64,000 nucleotides of DNA from the NCBI GenBank assembly GCA_937880095.1, contig CALFLK010000013.1, forward strand, positions 310,001 through 374,000, given 5' to 3'. The DNA comes from an uncultured Faecalibacterium sp. (lineage in GTDB: Bacteria; Bacillota; Clostridia; Oscillospirales; Ruminococcaceae). Made by a program: the position numbers and the translations under genes. Below the pieces are notes generated by a model, which was not told the DNA's origin, made no database searches, and saw only the letters and a list, made by a program, of their open reading frames with translations. Numbering within the stretch: position 1 is the first letter of the stretch; every line of letters starts with the position of its first letter. Below are positions 1 to 8,956 of the stretch, piece by piece.

Positions 1-1066
1 TCCGATTTGCCGTGGCGGCAAAATTTTGCCACAGCTGCGCACCGAACACCGCTTTGACGAAACACGCACCGTAAACAGCCTACGCCTGTTTGCGGTTGGT
101 CTGTTCCAGAAAGTAGCCGTTGCCGACGTGCTGGCGCTGGTTGTAAATCAGGTTTTTTCGAAAGAGATGTCCAGCTTTGGCGCACCCATGCTTTTACTGG
201 CACTGGTGCTGTATACCTTCCAGCTTTACTTTGACTTTTCCGGTTACTCCAACATGGCTTGCGCCAGTGGCGCACTCATGGGCATCGAGCTGCCGGTAAA
301 CTTCAAAACGCCTTTCTTCGCCACCAATTTTTCCGGCTTCTGGAGCCGTTGGCATATGTCCCTTTCCAGCTGGCTGCAGGATTACATTTTCATGCCGCTG
401 GCATGGGCAGACGTGCGCAAAACCCCGCTGATTGGCAATCAGCTCGCCAAAAAGTGGGAACATTTCCCGGTGGAACTTTGCGTTTTTCTGGTATTTACTT
501 TCTCCGGTCTGTGGCACGGTAATACCATGCTGTTCTTTGTGTGGGGTCTATTACAGGCTTCCTACCGCATCGGCGAAGAACTTCTGCATCGCCGCTTCGG
601 CAAGCCGAAAAAGAAAGGCGTATCCAAGTTTGTGATTTGGCGCAAGCGCATCGTCGTGTTCCTGCTGTGGACCTTCTCCATGCTATTCTTCCGCATCGGC
701 AGCGGTCCGAATACCGGCAGTCTGTCCGAATGCGGTACTTATCTTTCCGGTCTGCTGCATGGCTGGAGCTTACCCCGCTTTGGGCGTGAGCTGTGGGGTG
801 CGATTGCATCCGGATTCTATGCCAAGCCCATCATGCAGCTGGGCTGGATCGGTCTTGTAGTGCTGGGGCTTGCCATTGCGTTTTATCTGGACTGGCAGCA
901 GTTCCACCACTTCAAAGGCAAATCCCCCGACAAGGTTTTGGCAGGGCAGAAACCCGCTGTGCGCTGGGTGCTGTACTATACGCTGGTAATTTGTATTCTG
1001 GCTGGCTTCATTCTGCAAAGCGGCGGATTCGGCAGCGGCATGAACTTTGCATACGCAAACTTTTAA
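1..1066 (+). CDS. MBOAT family O-acyltransferase (AlgI/PatA-like), 5' partial
   Basis: The reading frame is open from base 2, so the N-terminus lies outside the window; a TTG at 26 is not the real start because in-frame sequence upstream still fits the family. About 354 residues are visible. Several hydrophobic segments, the motif DFSGYSNMA and the LWHG box with the MBOAT catalytic histidine (codon near 515) identify a membrane-bound O-acyltransferase of the alginate/peptidoglycan O-acetyltransferase type. Such proteins pass acyl groups across the membrane to an extracytoplasmic SGNH partner, and the next gene, 12 bases on, fits that partner. Its place before sugar-modifying genes suggests O-acetylation of a surface polymer; the substrate is not readable from sequence. 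Confidence 0.9.
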   Translation, partial: PICRGGKILPQLRTEHRFDETRTVNSLRLFAVGLFQKVAVADVLALVVNQVFSKEMSSFGAPMLLLALVLYTFQLYFDFSGYSNMACASGALMGIELPVNFKTPFFATNFSGFWSRWHMSLSSWLQDYIFMPLAWADVRKTPLIGNQLAKKWEHFPVELCVFLVFTFSGLWHGNTMLFFVWGLLQASYRIGEELLHRRFGKPKKKGVSKFVIWRKRIVVFLLWTFSMLFFRIGSGPNTGSLSECGTYLSGLLHGWSLPRFGRELWGAIASGFYAKPIMQLGWIGLVVLGLAIAFYLDWQQFHHFKGKSPDKVLAGQKPAVRWVLYYTLVICILAGFILQSGGFGSGMNFAYANF

Positions 1067-1078
1067 GGAGGCGCACCT

Positions 1079-2065
1079 GTGAAACACATTCTCAAAAAAA
1101 TGGCGCTGGTACTGCTTCCCGTAGCATTGTATCTGTGCTTTTTCGTGGCGTTTGAGCCGAACAATTACTTTAATCTGCGCCCGGTCAGCAGTTCTTCCCA
1201 GCCGGTGGCACGCCTGAATGCGTATCAGGCAAACCCCGGTACCCGCCTGATTCTGGGCGACAGCCGTCTGGCGCATTTTGACATGGATTTGGTCGAGCAA
1301 ACCAGCGGGCGCAGCTGGCAGAACTTAGCGTTCGGCGGTGCATCCCTGCGGGAAAGCATTGACCTTGCCAACTATGTTCTGGACAGCGGTAACCCAGTCG
1401 ATGAGCTGCTTTTGGGACTTTCTTTTTACACCATTAACGGCAAGTACGATACCGACCGTATGAGCACGCTGGAAGATACTCTGCACAACCCGCTGGCATA
1501 TATCCTGAATTTGGAATACAACGTAAACACCATGACCAATTTCACCAACTTTTTGATTTGGTACGGTCAGCGCGCCCGTGGTGAAACTGATTTGACTTGG
1601 ACGCAGGCACAGCAGGAAAGCGAAACCAGCGACTGGACCGATGCGGATTATATTGCTGCTGATGGTACCCGGTACGAGGTACATACCCTGCTGGCAGAAT
1701 ACCCGCCCAAGCTGATGACCAACTGCACTGGCTGGTACGTTAATCAACCCATGCTGGCTGCGCTGGAAGCCCTGCTGGCACGCTGTCAGGCAGAGGGCGT
1801 AAAAGTAACGCTGGTACTGCCCCCCATGGCAGATAACGTACTAAAAGAAGTCTGCGAGCCTTTGGGCATTGATAAGCAGATGGAAACCCTACTGCCTATA
1901 CTGCAAAACTGGGAAAGCCAGTATGGCATTACTCTGCTGGATTACGAGTGGACAAACCGCCCTGTTTTCGATCAGGACAAACAGTTTTTTGATGGGTTCC
2001 ATCTGGATACCACCTATGGTCTGCCCCAGTGGACCAAAATGCTGTTTACCGACATAGACGCATAA
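1079..2065 (+). CDS. Membrane-anchored SGNH-hydrolase-like protein, MBOAT partner (AlgJ/DltD type)
   Basis: This 328-residue protein starts at GTG 1079 after AAGGAGG at 1062-1068. An N-terminal membrane segment (about residues 7-25) is followed by an extracytoplasmic domain. The block LGDSRLAH (Ser about residue 62) is the SGNH/GDSL nucleophile region, and FFDGFH near the C-terminus can supply the Asp-x-x-His pair. The family transfers or removes acyl groups on cell-surface glycans with acyl groups delivered by an MBOAT protein, which is encoded directly upstream. The pairing supports a two-component O-acylation machine. Exact family (AlgJ, DltD-like or unnamed) is uncertain. Confidence 0.72.
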   Translation: MKHILKKMALVLLPVALYLCFFVAFEPNNYFNLRPVSSSSQPVARLNAYQANPGTRLILGDSRLAHFDMDLVEQTSGRSWQNLAFGGASLRESIDLANYVLDSGNPVDELLLGLSFYTINGKYDTDRMSTLEDTLHNPLAYILNLEYNVNTMTNFTNFLIWYGQRARGETDLTWTQAQQESETSDWTDADYIAADGTRYEVHTLLAEYPPKLMTNCTGWYVNQPMLAALEALLARCQAEGVKVTLVLPPMADNVLKEVCEPLGIDKQMETLLPILQNWESQYGITLLDYEWTNRPVFDQDKQFFDGFHLDTTYGLPQWTKMLFTDIDA

Positions 2066-2082
2066 GAAAGGAGCCCTTTGTT

Positions 2083-3396
2083 ATGGGTTTGGATTTTCTG
2101 ATCCTGTACGAACACACCGTGCGGGAATACGAGAGTGATCTTTTGTTAAAACTGGAACTGGAATGCCGCGGTTATTCCTGCGAGATCCGCCAGCTGCTGG
2201 ACCGCAAAAAGCTGAAATATTTCACTTGGAAAAAGCCGAAAGTGCTGGTTTCCAGCTGTATGTATGACAACGAAGCCATCAACAGCCATGTTTACAACAA
2301 CGTGGGGCGCTGCGATAAAATCGTAAACCTGCACTGGGAGCAGATGCTCTCGGACGATCAGGAAGAAGGCGACTGGTTCAACATGAACGGCAACGCCAAA
2401 AAGTGCGTGCAGACCTGCTGGGGTCAGCGCACTGCAAAGCGTTTGCAGGCACACGGCATGGAGGAAAAGAACACCCCCGTTACCGGCGCTGTGATGATGG
2501 ATTTTCTCCGTCCGGAATTTTCCGGCTATTTTAAGGACAAACAGACAATCTGCAAAGAGTTTGGTCTGGACCCGGAAAAGAAACTGCATCTGTACATTTC
2601 CTCTTTTGGCTATGCCAGCATGACCGATGCAGAGGTCAAGGAACTGAGCGAAATGGCAGGCACCGATTTCTCTGGTTTTGCCCGCACCAATCGCATCAGC
2701 ATGGATGAAACCCTGCGCTGGTTCGACACCTATCTGGGCGAACATCCGGAAGTAGAGCTGGTTTACCGCCGCCACCCCAGCGAGTGGAAATGTGAACAGC
2801 TGACCGCTCTGGCAAAAAAGCGCAAAAACTTCCATGTGATTTTTGCCGGCAGCGTCAAGGATTGGATCGTTGCCGCAGACAGCATCTCGATTTGGATGAG
2901 TACCGCTATTGCCGAAGTATATATGGCTGGAAAGAGCTGCCACATTCTGCGCCCTGTCCCCATTGAGCATGAATATGACCCTGTGATTTACAAGGACGCC
3001 CATTATATTACCAACTACGATGATTTTGCTGCTGCTATGGCAGAATCTGACCCGCCGTTCCCCATCGCAAAAGAGGTCATCGAGGGTTACTTTGATCCCT
3101 CTCCGGTTCCCGCTTACAAGCGGATGTGCGATCTGCTGGAAGAAGTCTACAAACAGGACCCGCGGGATAATCCTATGGGTGAGGGCTTTACCCCGCACTT
3201 TAACTGGCTGAAATTCTTTGCGCTGTGGGGCGTGCATATCCTGCACTTCTTCCATCTGGAGCCCAAGAAGGTGTTCTTCTTCCATAAGGGTCTGGCTGAT
3301 TTTGCCCAGCGCATTTACGGCTATGTGGATAAAGCATATGTCACCCCTGCGCAGGTGAAAGCAATGGAAGACCGCATCCGCCCCTATGTAAAGTAA
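2083..3396 (+). CDS. Surface carbohydrate biosynthesis protein (GT-B-like)
   Basis: ATG 2083 is chosen over an earlier in-frame ATG at 2029 because AAGGAG lies at 2068-2073; the earlier start would sit inside the previous gene. The 437-residue soluble protein resembles the surface-polysaccharide family with a two-domain glycosyltransferase/CDP-glycerol-transferase-like fold: an N-terminal half with a conserved WGQ and HG motif (near residue 140) and a C-terminal half with RRHPSEW. No membrane segment is evident. It probably acts in cytoplasmic assembly of a surface glycan together with the flanking genes. The reaction is unknown. Confidence 0.6.
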   Translation: MGLDFLILYEHTVREYESDLLLKLELECRGYSCEIRQLLDRKKLKYFTWKKPKVLVSSCMYDNEAINSHVYNNVGRCDKIVNLHWEQMLSDDQEEGDWFNMNGNAKKCVQTCWGQRTAKRLQAHGMEEKNTPVTGAVMMDFLRPEFSGYFKDKQTICKEFGLDPEKKLHLYISSFGYASMTDAEVKELSEMAGTDFSGFARTNRISMDETLRWFDTYLGEHPEVELVYRRHPSEWKCEQLTALAKKRKNFHVIFAGSVKDWIVAADSISIWMSTAIAEVYMAGKSCHILRPVPIEHEYDPVIYKDAHYITNYDDFAAAMAESDPPFPIAKEVIEGYFDPSPVPAYKRMCDLLEEVYKQDPRDNPMGEGFTPHFNWLKFFALWGVHILHFFHLEPKKVFFFHKGLADFAQRIYGYVDKAYVTPAQVKAMEDRIRPYVK

Positions 3397-3550
3397 TGGG
3401 ATAAATTCCCAGCAGTTCCTTGCGTCTTTCATTGACGGCAGCGAAATTTTACCCTATACTGCTTTATAGGGGCTGCTGCCCTGTATATTTTGTTTTTTCG
3501 GTCTATATGACCGCATTTACATTCCAAACATTCCAAAAAGGAGAATGGAT

Positions 3551-4672
3551 ATGAAATACTGCAAACGATGCACCATGCCGGACACTCGCCCCGGCATCAC
3601 TTTTGATGAAGAAGGTATCTGCAGCGCCTGCCGCCACTACGAGCACCGCAAGGACGTGGACTGGGCTGCACGCTGGAAGGAATTTGAAGCCCTGTGCGAC
3701 AAGTACCGTGGCTGCAACGGTCCCGGCAACTATGACTGCGCTATCGCTGTTTCCGGCGGTAAGGACAGCCACTTTCAGGTTTATATCATGAAAGAAGTCA
3801 TGCATATGAACCCCATTCTGTTCTGTGCTGAGGATAACTTCCCCATGACCGAAGCCGGCAAGCACAACCTGAAGAACATCAGCGAGGCATTCGGCTGCAC
3901 TATCATCAGCTGCAAGCCCAACATCAAGGCTCAGAAGATCCTGATGCGCAACTTCTTCGAGAAGTACGGCAAGCCCACTTGGTATATTGATCGCCTGATT
4001 TACACCTTCCCCCTGCACATGGCACTGAAGTTCAACACCATGCTGCTGTGCTACGGTGAAAACGTCAGCTTCGAGTACGGCGGTAACGCTGACCAGGAAA
4101 CCTACTCTGCCCGTGACCAGATCGAGAACGGCGTTGCGGTTGGTTTCCCCGAAGAAGAACTGCTCAGCTACGGCGTTACCCCCAACGATCTGGCTCTGAC
4201 CAAGGCTCCTTCCGCTGAGGATCTGAAGCGTCTGGACCCGTTCTATATGAGCTATTTCCTGCCTTGGAACAGCTATCTGAACTATCAGGTCGCAAAGAGC
4301 CGTGGTTTCCACGATCTGACCCATGAGTGGGACCGTACCCATCACGCAGAAAACTTCGACCAGATCGACAGCCCTGCCTATCTGGTGCATAGCTGGCTGA
4401 AGTACCCCAAGTTCGGTCATGCTGCTGCTACTGACTACACTGCACGCTACATCCGCTACGGTATGATGACCCGCGAAGAGGCAATTCCCATCATCAAGGA
4501 GCGCGACGGCAATCTGGACCCCCGCAGCGTGCGTGATTTCTGCGAGTTCTGCGGCTATACCGAAGCTGAATTCTGGGCAATCATCGACAAGTTCTACAAC
4601 CGCGACCTGTTCTACAAAGATTCCTTCGGTCGCTGGATGCTGAAAGAACCCATCTGGGAAGAAAACAAGTAA
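3551..4672 (+). CDS. N-acetyl sugar amidotransferase (WbpG/PseA-like)
   Basis: This 373-residue protein begins with a zinc-type motif (CKRCTMPDTRPGI followed by ICSACR) and has an ATP-pyrophosphatase P-loop SGGKDS near residue 70, the hallmarks of enzymes that convert a sugar N-acetyl group to acetamidino using ammonia. ATG 3551 is preferred over ATG 3545 because AAAAAGGAG ends at 3543, leaving 7 bases. Characterised relatives work with HisH/HisF-like glutaminase partners, not seen here but possibly upstream of the window. A bidirectional terminator follows. The product is likely an amidino-sugar for the surface polymer. Confidence 0.85.
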   Translation: MKYCKRCTMPDTRPGITFDEEGICSACRHYEHRKDVDWAARWKEFEALCDKYRGCNGPGNYDCAIAVSGGKDSHFQVYIMKEVMHMNPILFCAEDNFPMTEAGKHNLKNISEAFGCTIISCKPNIKAQKILMRNFFEKYGKPTWYIDRLIYTFPLHMALKFNTMLLCYGENVSFEYGGNADQETYSARDQIENGVAVGFPEEELLSYGVTPNDLALTKAPSAEDLKRLDPFYMSYFLPWNSYLNYQVAKSRGFHDLTHEWDRTHHAENFDQIDSPAYLVHSWLKYPKFGHAAATDYTARYIRYGMMTREEAIPIIKERDGNLDPRSVRDFCEFCGYTEAEFWAIIDKFYNRDLFYKDSFGRWMLKEPIWEENK

Positions 4673-4691
4673 TCCCTCGATTGCTGATCAT

Positions 4692-4732
4692 AAAAAAGGC
4701 AGCCTGTCCGCTATGGATGGGCTGCCTTTTTT
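4692..4732. terminator. Bidirectional intrinsic terminator
   Basis: A-run, stem AAGGCAGCC / GGCTGCCTT and T-run between two convergent genes; can end transcripts from both sides. Confidence 0.85.
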
Positions 4733-5090
4733 ATTCTGTTTCGGGTGGAAAGCTTTCTCCTCTGCACTCGGTTCCGTAATGTTCTGAGCAGAATTCGCCA
4801 TCCAATACAATGGAGAAAAACGGGGTTCGTTTGTCGTAAATTTCCCGGTCTGTGGGCTGGGGTGTCGTTAAGAGAAAACGGATCAATTCCGGTGTCACCG
4901 GTCCGGCAATCACCTTTTCCCAGCTCCAGTCAGAGGGCTGCAATGTACCATATTGCAGTGCAGCATCTATGATTTCTGTTTCCTCATTCCAGCAATGAAT
5001 CTGAAATTTTTTTGCCTTTTCCAGCTTCGTCTTCATCATCGCCCGCCAAGCGGCAAAAGCGTCTGAATCTTCTTTCTTTTCTTCGCACAT
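4731..5090 (-). CDS. Hypothetical protein, 119 aa
   Basis: A cytoplasmic-looking acidic protein with no signal peptide or membrane segment, rich in Trp and Glu, with a charged N-terminus and a Cys-containing tail. The start is ATG with AGAAAGGAG 9 bases upstream, and codon use resembles neighbouring genes, so it is probably a real gene. No family recognised. It is convergent with the amidotransferase and divergent from the methionine-uptake transcription unit. Confidence 0.7.
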   Translation of the reverse strand: MCEEKKEDSDAFAAWRAMMKTKLEKAKKFQIHCWNEETEIIDAALQYGTLQPSDWSWEKVIAGPVTPELIRFLLTTPQPTDREIYDKRTPFFSIVLDGEFCSEHYGTECRGESFPPETE

Positions 5091-5215
5091 ACGATTCTTT
5101 TCTCCTTTCTAGACAAGCTCTATCCATCCGATTTTTTGCTGGTTTCAGTATAGCACCAACGCGTATGCGGCGACAGCATCCGGAAAAAGATATCCACTTT
5201 TTTCACAAATAAGTC

Positions 5216-5244
5216 TTGACAGCGGATTTCGTTTGCGCTAAAAT
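5216..5244 (+). promoter_or_regulatory. Sigma-A promoter of the metQNI transcription unit
   Basis: Perfect TTGACA (5216-5221), 17-base spacer and TAAAAT (5239-5244), a few bases before the T-box leader. Confidence 0.85.
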
Positions 5245-5249
5245 GCTGG

Positions 5250-5574
5250 CATATCAGTTAAAAATGGCGATGAAGGAAAGAGTAGCGATTCGCATTGGTC
5301 CTTTCAGAGAGCCCGAGCAGGTGAAAGCGGGCAGGATACAGGGTTGCGAAAATGGTTCCTGAGCTGCGCGGGCGAAGCACAAAGAGTGCTAAGGTCGCGA
5401 CGGGTACGCCCGTTAAAGCGTCTGGCTGTAACCACAGACCATTCCTGTGGCGCAGTTTTCAAGACTGACTTTGCGAAAGGTCAGTGAAGCAGGGTGGTAC
5501 CACGTGAGCGTATTTTACAGCTCCCGTCCTTGTTTGTGCGTAAAAGCACAAGCAGGGTCGGGAGCTTTTTTATT
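5250..5574 (+). ncRNA. T-box riboswitch, methionine-specific, upstream of metQNI
   Basis: The leader carries the T-box core AGGGTGGTACCACG (5491-5504), a Stem I with AGAGAG-type and GNUG-like segments (5308-5330), and a terminator hairpin ending in a T-run (5518-5572). In the expected specifier-loop position, just before GGTTCCTGAG, lies ATG (5352-5354), matching methionine, followed by a purine. The antiterminator bulge reads TGGT, whose variable T can pair with an A discriminator base as in tRNA-Met. Uncharged tRNA-Met would stabilise the antiterminator and turn on methionine uptake. Confidence 0.93.
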
Positions 5575-5633
5575 TGTTCTCGCCCCTGCAAATATCCGTA
5601 CACAGGAATTTGTAACATTTGGAGGACAACATC

Positions 5634-6512
5634 ATGAAGAACATCAATATTTCTCGCCGTAATTTCCTGAAGGCTGCTGGTCTGACCGCTATCGCAGCAA
5701 GCCTGCCCATTACCCTGACTGCCTGCGGCAGCAAGCGTGCTTTCAAAATCGCAGTGCCCAACGACACCACCAACGAAGCACGCGCTTTGTTGCTGCTGCA
5801 GGAAAACGGCATCATTACCCTGAAGGAAGGCGTAGACATCACCGCTACCAAGAAGGACATTGCTGAAAATCCGTACAACGTGGAAATCGTTGAAGTCGAA
5901 GCTGCACAGATTCCCAACGTGCTGAAGGATGTGGACTTTGCCGTTATCAACTCCAACTACGCAATCGCAGCTGGTATTGACCCCACCACCGCAGCGCTGG
6001 TATCCGAGGGTGCAGCATCCAAGTATGTGAACCTGCTGTGCTGCAAGGACGGCAATCAGGACAGCCCCAAGGTCAAAGCACTGGCTGCTGCACTGTCCAG
6101 CAAGAAGGTTGCTGATTTCATCAACGAAACCTACGGCGGCGCAGTGGTTGCAACTGTAGAAAACCCGCTGGCTGACGGTCTGGCTGCTGACGTAGATTAC
6201 GCAGCACTGAATGGCGAAACCATTTCCTGCGCTTGCAGCCCGGCTCCCCACTCCGAGATTCTGGCTGTCGCATCCGAGATTCTGGCTGATAAGGGCATTA
6301 CCTTGGACATTCAGGAGTTCGATGATTACATCATCCCCAACTCCGTTGTGGAGGAAGGCACACTGGACACCAACTACTTCCAGCATGAGCCTTACCTGAA
6401 CGATTTCAACGCACAGAACAACACTCACATCGTCAGTGTTGCCGGTATCCATGTGGAGCCCATGGGCATCTATGGCGGCAAGCAGGGCAGCCTGGACGCA
6501 CTGGAAGGCTAA
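5634..6512 (+). CDS. metQ: Methionine ABC transporter substrate-binding lipoprotein MetQ
   Basis: This 292-residue NlpA/MetQ-family protein binds methionine outside the membrane and delivers it to MetI. ATG 5634 follows GGAGG (5621-5625) by 8 bases; a TTG at 5619 lies before that site. The signal sequence combines a twin-arginine-like stretch (SRRNFLKAAG) with the lipobox LTAC, so it may be a Tat-type lipoprotein, which is unusual for MetQ. The mature part shows typical MetQ blocks (EFDDYIIPN, TNYFQHEPYL). It is first in an operon with metN and metI under the methionine T-box. Confidence 0.93.
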   Translation: MKNINISRRNFLKAAGLTAIAASLPITLTACGSKRAFKIAVPNDTTNEARALLLLQENGIITLKEGVDITATKKDIAENPYNVEIVEVEAAQIPNVLKDVDFAVINSNYAIAAGIDPTTAALVSEGAASKYVNLLCCKDGNQDSPKVKALAAALSSKKVADFINETYGGAVVATVENPLADGLAADVDYAALNGETISCACSPAPHSEILAVASEILADKGITLDIQEFDDYIIPNSVVEEGTLDTNYFQHEPYLNDFNAQNNTHIVSVAGIHVEPMGIYGGKQGSLDALEG

Positions 6513-6580
6513 TCCTACCAACACTTCCACATTTTCTGCTGCATCCCAAAGCGGTGCAGTAAATAGTAAGGAGCAGACCC

Positions 6581-7594
6581 GTGATCGAAATCAAACATCT
6601 TTGCAAATCCTTTTCTGTAAAAGGCGGCACCTTTGACGCCCTGCAGGACATCAACCTGACCATCGAGGACGGCGATATTTACGGCATCATCGGTATGTCC
6701 GGTGCCGGTAAATCCACGCTGGTGCGCTGCATCAATCTGTTGGAGTGCCCCACCAGCGGCATCGTATCTGTCAACGGCAAAGACCTTGGCAAGCTGACCG
6801 CCGCTGAGCTGCGCAATGCCCGCCGGGACATCACCATGATTTTCCAGCAGTTTAACCTGCTGATGCAGCGTACCTGCCTTGCCAACGTGGTTTTCCCCAT
6901 GGAGCTGGCTGGTGTAAAGAAAGCTGATGCAGAAAAGCGTGCGATGGAGCTGCTGACGATGGTCGGTCTGCCGGACAAAGCAAATGCTTATCCGGCTCAG
7001 CTGTCCGGCGGTCAGAAGCAGCGCGTTGCGATTGCGCGTGCGCTGGCAACCAATCCTACTGTGCTGTTGTGTGACGAAGCAACCAGCGCACTAGACCCGG
7101 ATACCACCCGCTCGATCCTGCGCCTGATTAAGGATATCAACAAAAAGATGGGCATTACCGTTGTGGTCATCACCCACCAGATGAGCGTTGTGGAGGAGAT
7201 TTGCTCTCACGTCGCAATTCTGGATGGTGGTCAGGTGGTGGAAGATGGCGAAGTACGAGAAATCTTCCGCAATCCCAAGACGGATGCCGCACGCCGTTTG
7301 GTTTCGCCCAACCGTGGTGCAGCCAGCGTGGATTACTCCGCATTTGCACCAGACGATCACGTGGTGCGTGCCGTATACGATGGTGCTTCTACCGATCAGC
7401 CTCTGGTTGCTTGTCTGGCACGGGACACTGGCTTGCTGGTCAGCGTCATTTCGGCAGATACCCGCGATATCGACGGTCAATGCTATGGCAGTATGCTGCT
7501 GCGTCTGCCCAAAGATACCAACGACGCACGCAAAGCTCTGGCTTATATGCGTGACCAGCCCGGTGTGATTGTTGAGGAGGTGACCGGTTTATGA
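6581..7594 (+). CDS. metN: Methionine ABC transporter ATP-binding protein MetN
   Basis: The GTG start at 6581 has AAGGAG 8 bases upstream. The 337-residue ATPase shows Walker A (GMSGAGKST, about residues 39-47), signature LSGGQKQR, Walker B (LLCDEATSALDP) and a C-terminal NIL domain (about 260-337) that in MetN binds methionine and inhibits transport when internal methionine is high. It powers MetQ-dependent methionine uptake. The stop overlaps the metI start by four bases (ATGA), implying translational coupling. Confidence 0.95.
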   Translation: MIEIKHLCKSFSVKGGTFDALQDINLTIEDGDIYGIIGMSGAGKSTLVRCINLLECPTSGIVSVNGKDLGKLTAAELRNARRDITMIFQQFNLLMQRTCLANVVFPMELAGVKKADAEKRAMELLTMVGLPDKANAYPAQLSGGQKQRVAIARALATNPTVLLCDEATSALDPDTTRSILRLIKDINKKMGITVVVITHQMSVVEEICSHVAILDGGQVVEDGEVREIFRNPKTDAARRLVSPNRGAASVDYSAFAPDDHVVRAVYDGASTDQPLVACLARDTGLLVSVISADTRDIDGQCYGSMLLRLPKDTNDARKALAYMRDQPGVIVEEVTGL

Positions 7595-8268
7595 GTGAAA
7601 TTATGAATGCAGCCTTCTGGATGGATATGGCTGTTGCTGTGTGGGAAACGTTTTATATCACCATTGCCGCCACCGCATTTGCCCTTCTGCTGGGTATTCC
7701 GCTGGGCGTGTTGCTGGTTGTCGGCGAGGAAAACGGTGTTCTGCCTTTGCCCTGCTGGCTGATGAAACTGCTGAACGTAGTGATTAACCTGCTGCGTTCA
7801 ATTCCTTTCCTGATTTTGATGATTCTGGTGTTCCCGCTGTCCCGCCTGATTCTGGGCACCACGGTCGGCACCAATGCCACCATCGTTCCGCTGGTGGTTG
7901 CAGCATTCCCCTTTGTGGCACGTCTGGTGGAAACCTGCCTGCGTGAAGTGGATAACGGCGTCATCGAAGCCGCACAGAGCATGGGCGCAACCCCGCTGCA
8001 GATCATCTGCAAGGTCATGCTGCCGGAAAGCCTGCCCGGTCTGATTGCCAACATCACCACCGCACTGACCACCATTCTGGGCTATTCGGCTATGTCCGGC
8101 GCCATTGGCGGCGGCGGTCTGGGTCAGGTAGCCATCAGCTACGGCTACTATCGCTACAACACGCCTGTCATGCTGGTAGCAGTCATTCTGCTGATCGTGC
8201 TGGTACAGTGCTTCCAGAGCATTGGTACCCATCTGGCCGTCCATTGTGACAAGCGTCTGCGCAAGTAA
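7591..8268 (+). CDS. metI: Methionine ABC transporter permease MetI
   Basis: The 225-residue membrane protein has about five transmembrane segments and the EAA-type loop of importer permeases (EAAQSMGATPLQII). It forms the methionine channel that binds MetN. It begins at the four-base overlap with metN and closes the operon; a terminator follows at 8302-8339. Confidence 0.95.
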   Translation: MSEIMNAAFWMDMAVAVWETFYITIAATAFALLLGIPLGVLLVVGEENGVLPLPCWLMKLLNVVINLLRSIPFLILMILVFPLSRLILGTTVGTNATIVPLVVAAFPFVARLVETCLREVDNGVIEAAQSMGATPLQIICKVMLPESLPGLIANITTALTTILGYSAMSGAIGGGGLGQVAISYGYYRYNTPVMLVAVILLIVLVQCFQSIGTHLAVHCDKRLRK

Positions 8269-8301
8269 TTTTTGAGCCATTTGATTTCGACTTCTTACAA
8301 T

Positions 8302-8339
8302 AAAAGAGCGGCACAGCTGAAATGCTGCGCCGCTCTTTT
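8302..8339. terminator. Bidirectional terminator between metI and the DNA glycosylase gene
   Basis: Stem AAAAGAGCGGC / GCCGCTCTTTT with an imperfect middle; it overlaps the stop codon of the convergent gene. Confidence 0.8.
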
Positions 8340-8856
8340 ATTTTTGTTTCTCCAGCTTGAACCGCCACAATCTGTCCTGATCTTCCTGGCTAGCATACCC
8401 AATTCCCACACGTTTATCCGTGCCGACCGTGCAGAAAAAGCCGTCATCTTCCAGCCAAAGTTCTCCCGCCGGGTCCAGAACACTGGTGCGGTTTAGTGTT
8501 CCGGTAATTCCCAGCGCCTTGGTCAAACGACCCGGACCTTCTGCTGTTACACAAGCACGAATCAACACCGCCTGCGGCTCATTTACCGCACCTGTAACGA
8601 TATTCAAAAGCCAATGCATTCCGTAACATAAATAGATGTAAACCGTCCCTGCGGGGCCGTACATCACCTCTGTGCGCGGGGTACGCCCTTTATGGGCATG
8701 ACAGGCGGTATCCTCCTCGCCGCAATAGGCTTCGGTTTCGGAAATGCGCAAACACAGTTCCCCTTCTGCTGTGCGATGCACCAGCACTTTCCCCACCAGA
8801 TCCCGCGCTACCGTCAGCGTATCCCGCTCAAAAAATTTCTGTTCCAGTCTGGGCAT
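8338..8856 (-). CDS. mpg: DNA-3-methyladenine glycosylase (AAG/MPG family)
   Basis: This 172-residue base-excision repair enzyme removes alkylated purines. The family blocks are present: RISETEAYCGEEDTACH (with the catalytic Glu of the ETEAY motif), the TPRTEVMYGPAGTVYIYLCYG region and the GPGRLTKALGI block. ATG 8856 is chosen because AAAGGCGG lies upstream and the protein begins at the family's usual N-terminus (RLEQKFFERDTL); the open frame continues further upstream but that part is not family-like. It is probably monocistronic. Confidence 0.92.
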   Translation of the reverse strand: MPRLEQKFFERDTLTVARDLVGKVLVHRTAEGELCLRISETEAYCGEEDTACHAHKGRTPRTEVMYGPAGTVYIYLCYGMHWLLNIVTGAVNEPQAVLIRACVTAEGPGRLTKALGITGTLNRTSVLDPAGELWLEDDGFFCTVGTDKRVGIGYASQEDQDRLWRFKLEKQK

Positions 8857-8920
8857 CGTACCGCCGCCTTTCCCGTGTTTTGCCTCAGTATAGCACAGCC
8901 TATCTATGGACACAAGAAAA

Positions 8921-8943
8921 GGCAGAACGAAGCCCGTTCTGCC
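8921..8943 (-). terminator. Terminator of the CotF-like gene
   Basis: Hairpin GGCAGAACG / CGTTCTGCC; on the minus strand it is followed by TTTTC, just after the stop of the upstream gene. Confidence 0.75.
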
Positions 8944-8956
8944 CTTTCCGTTTGAC

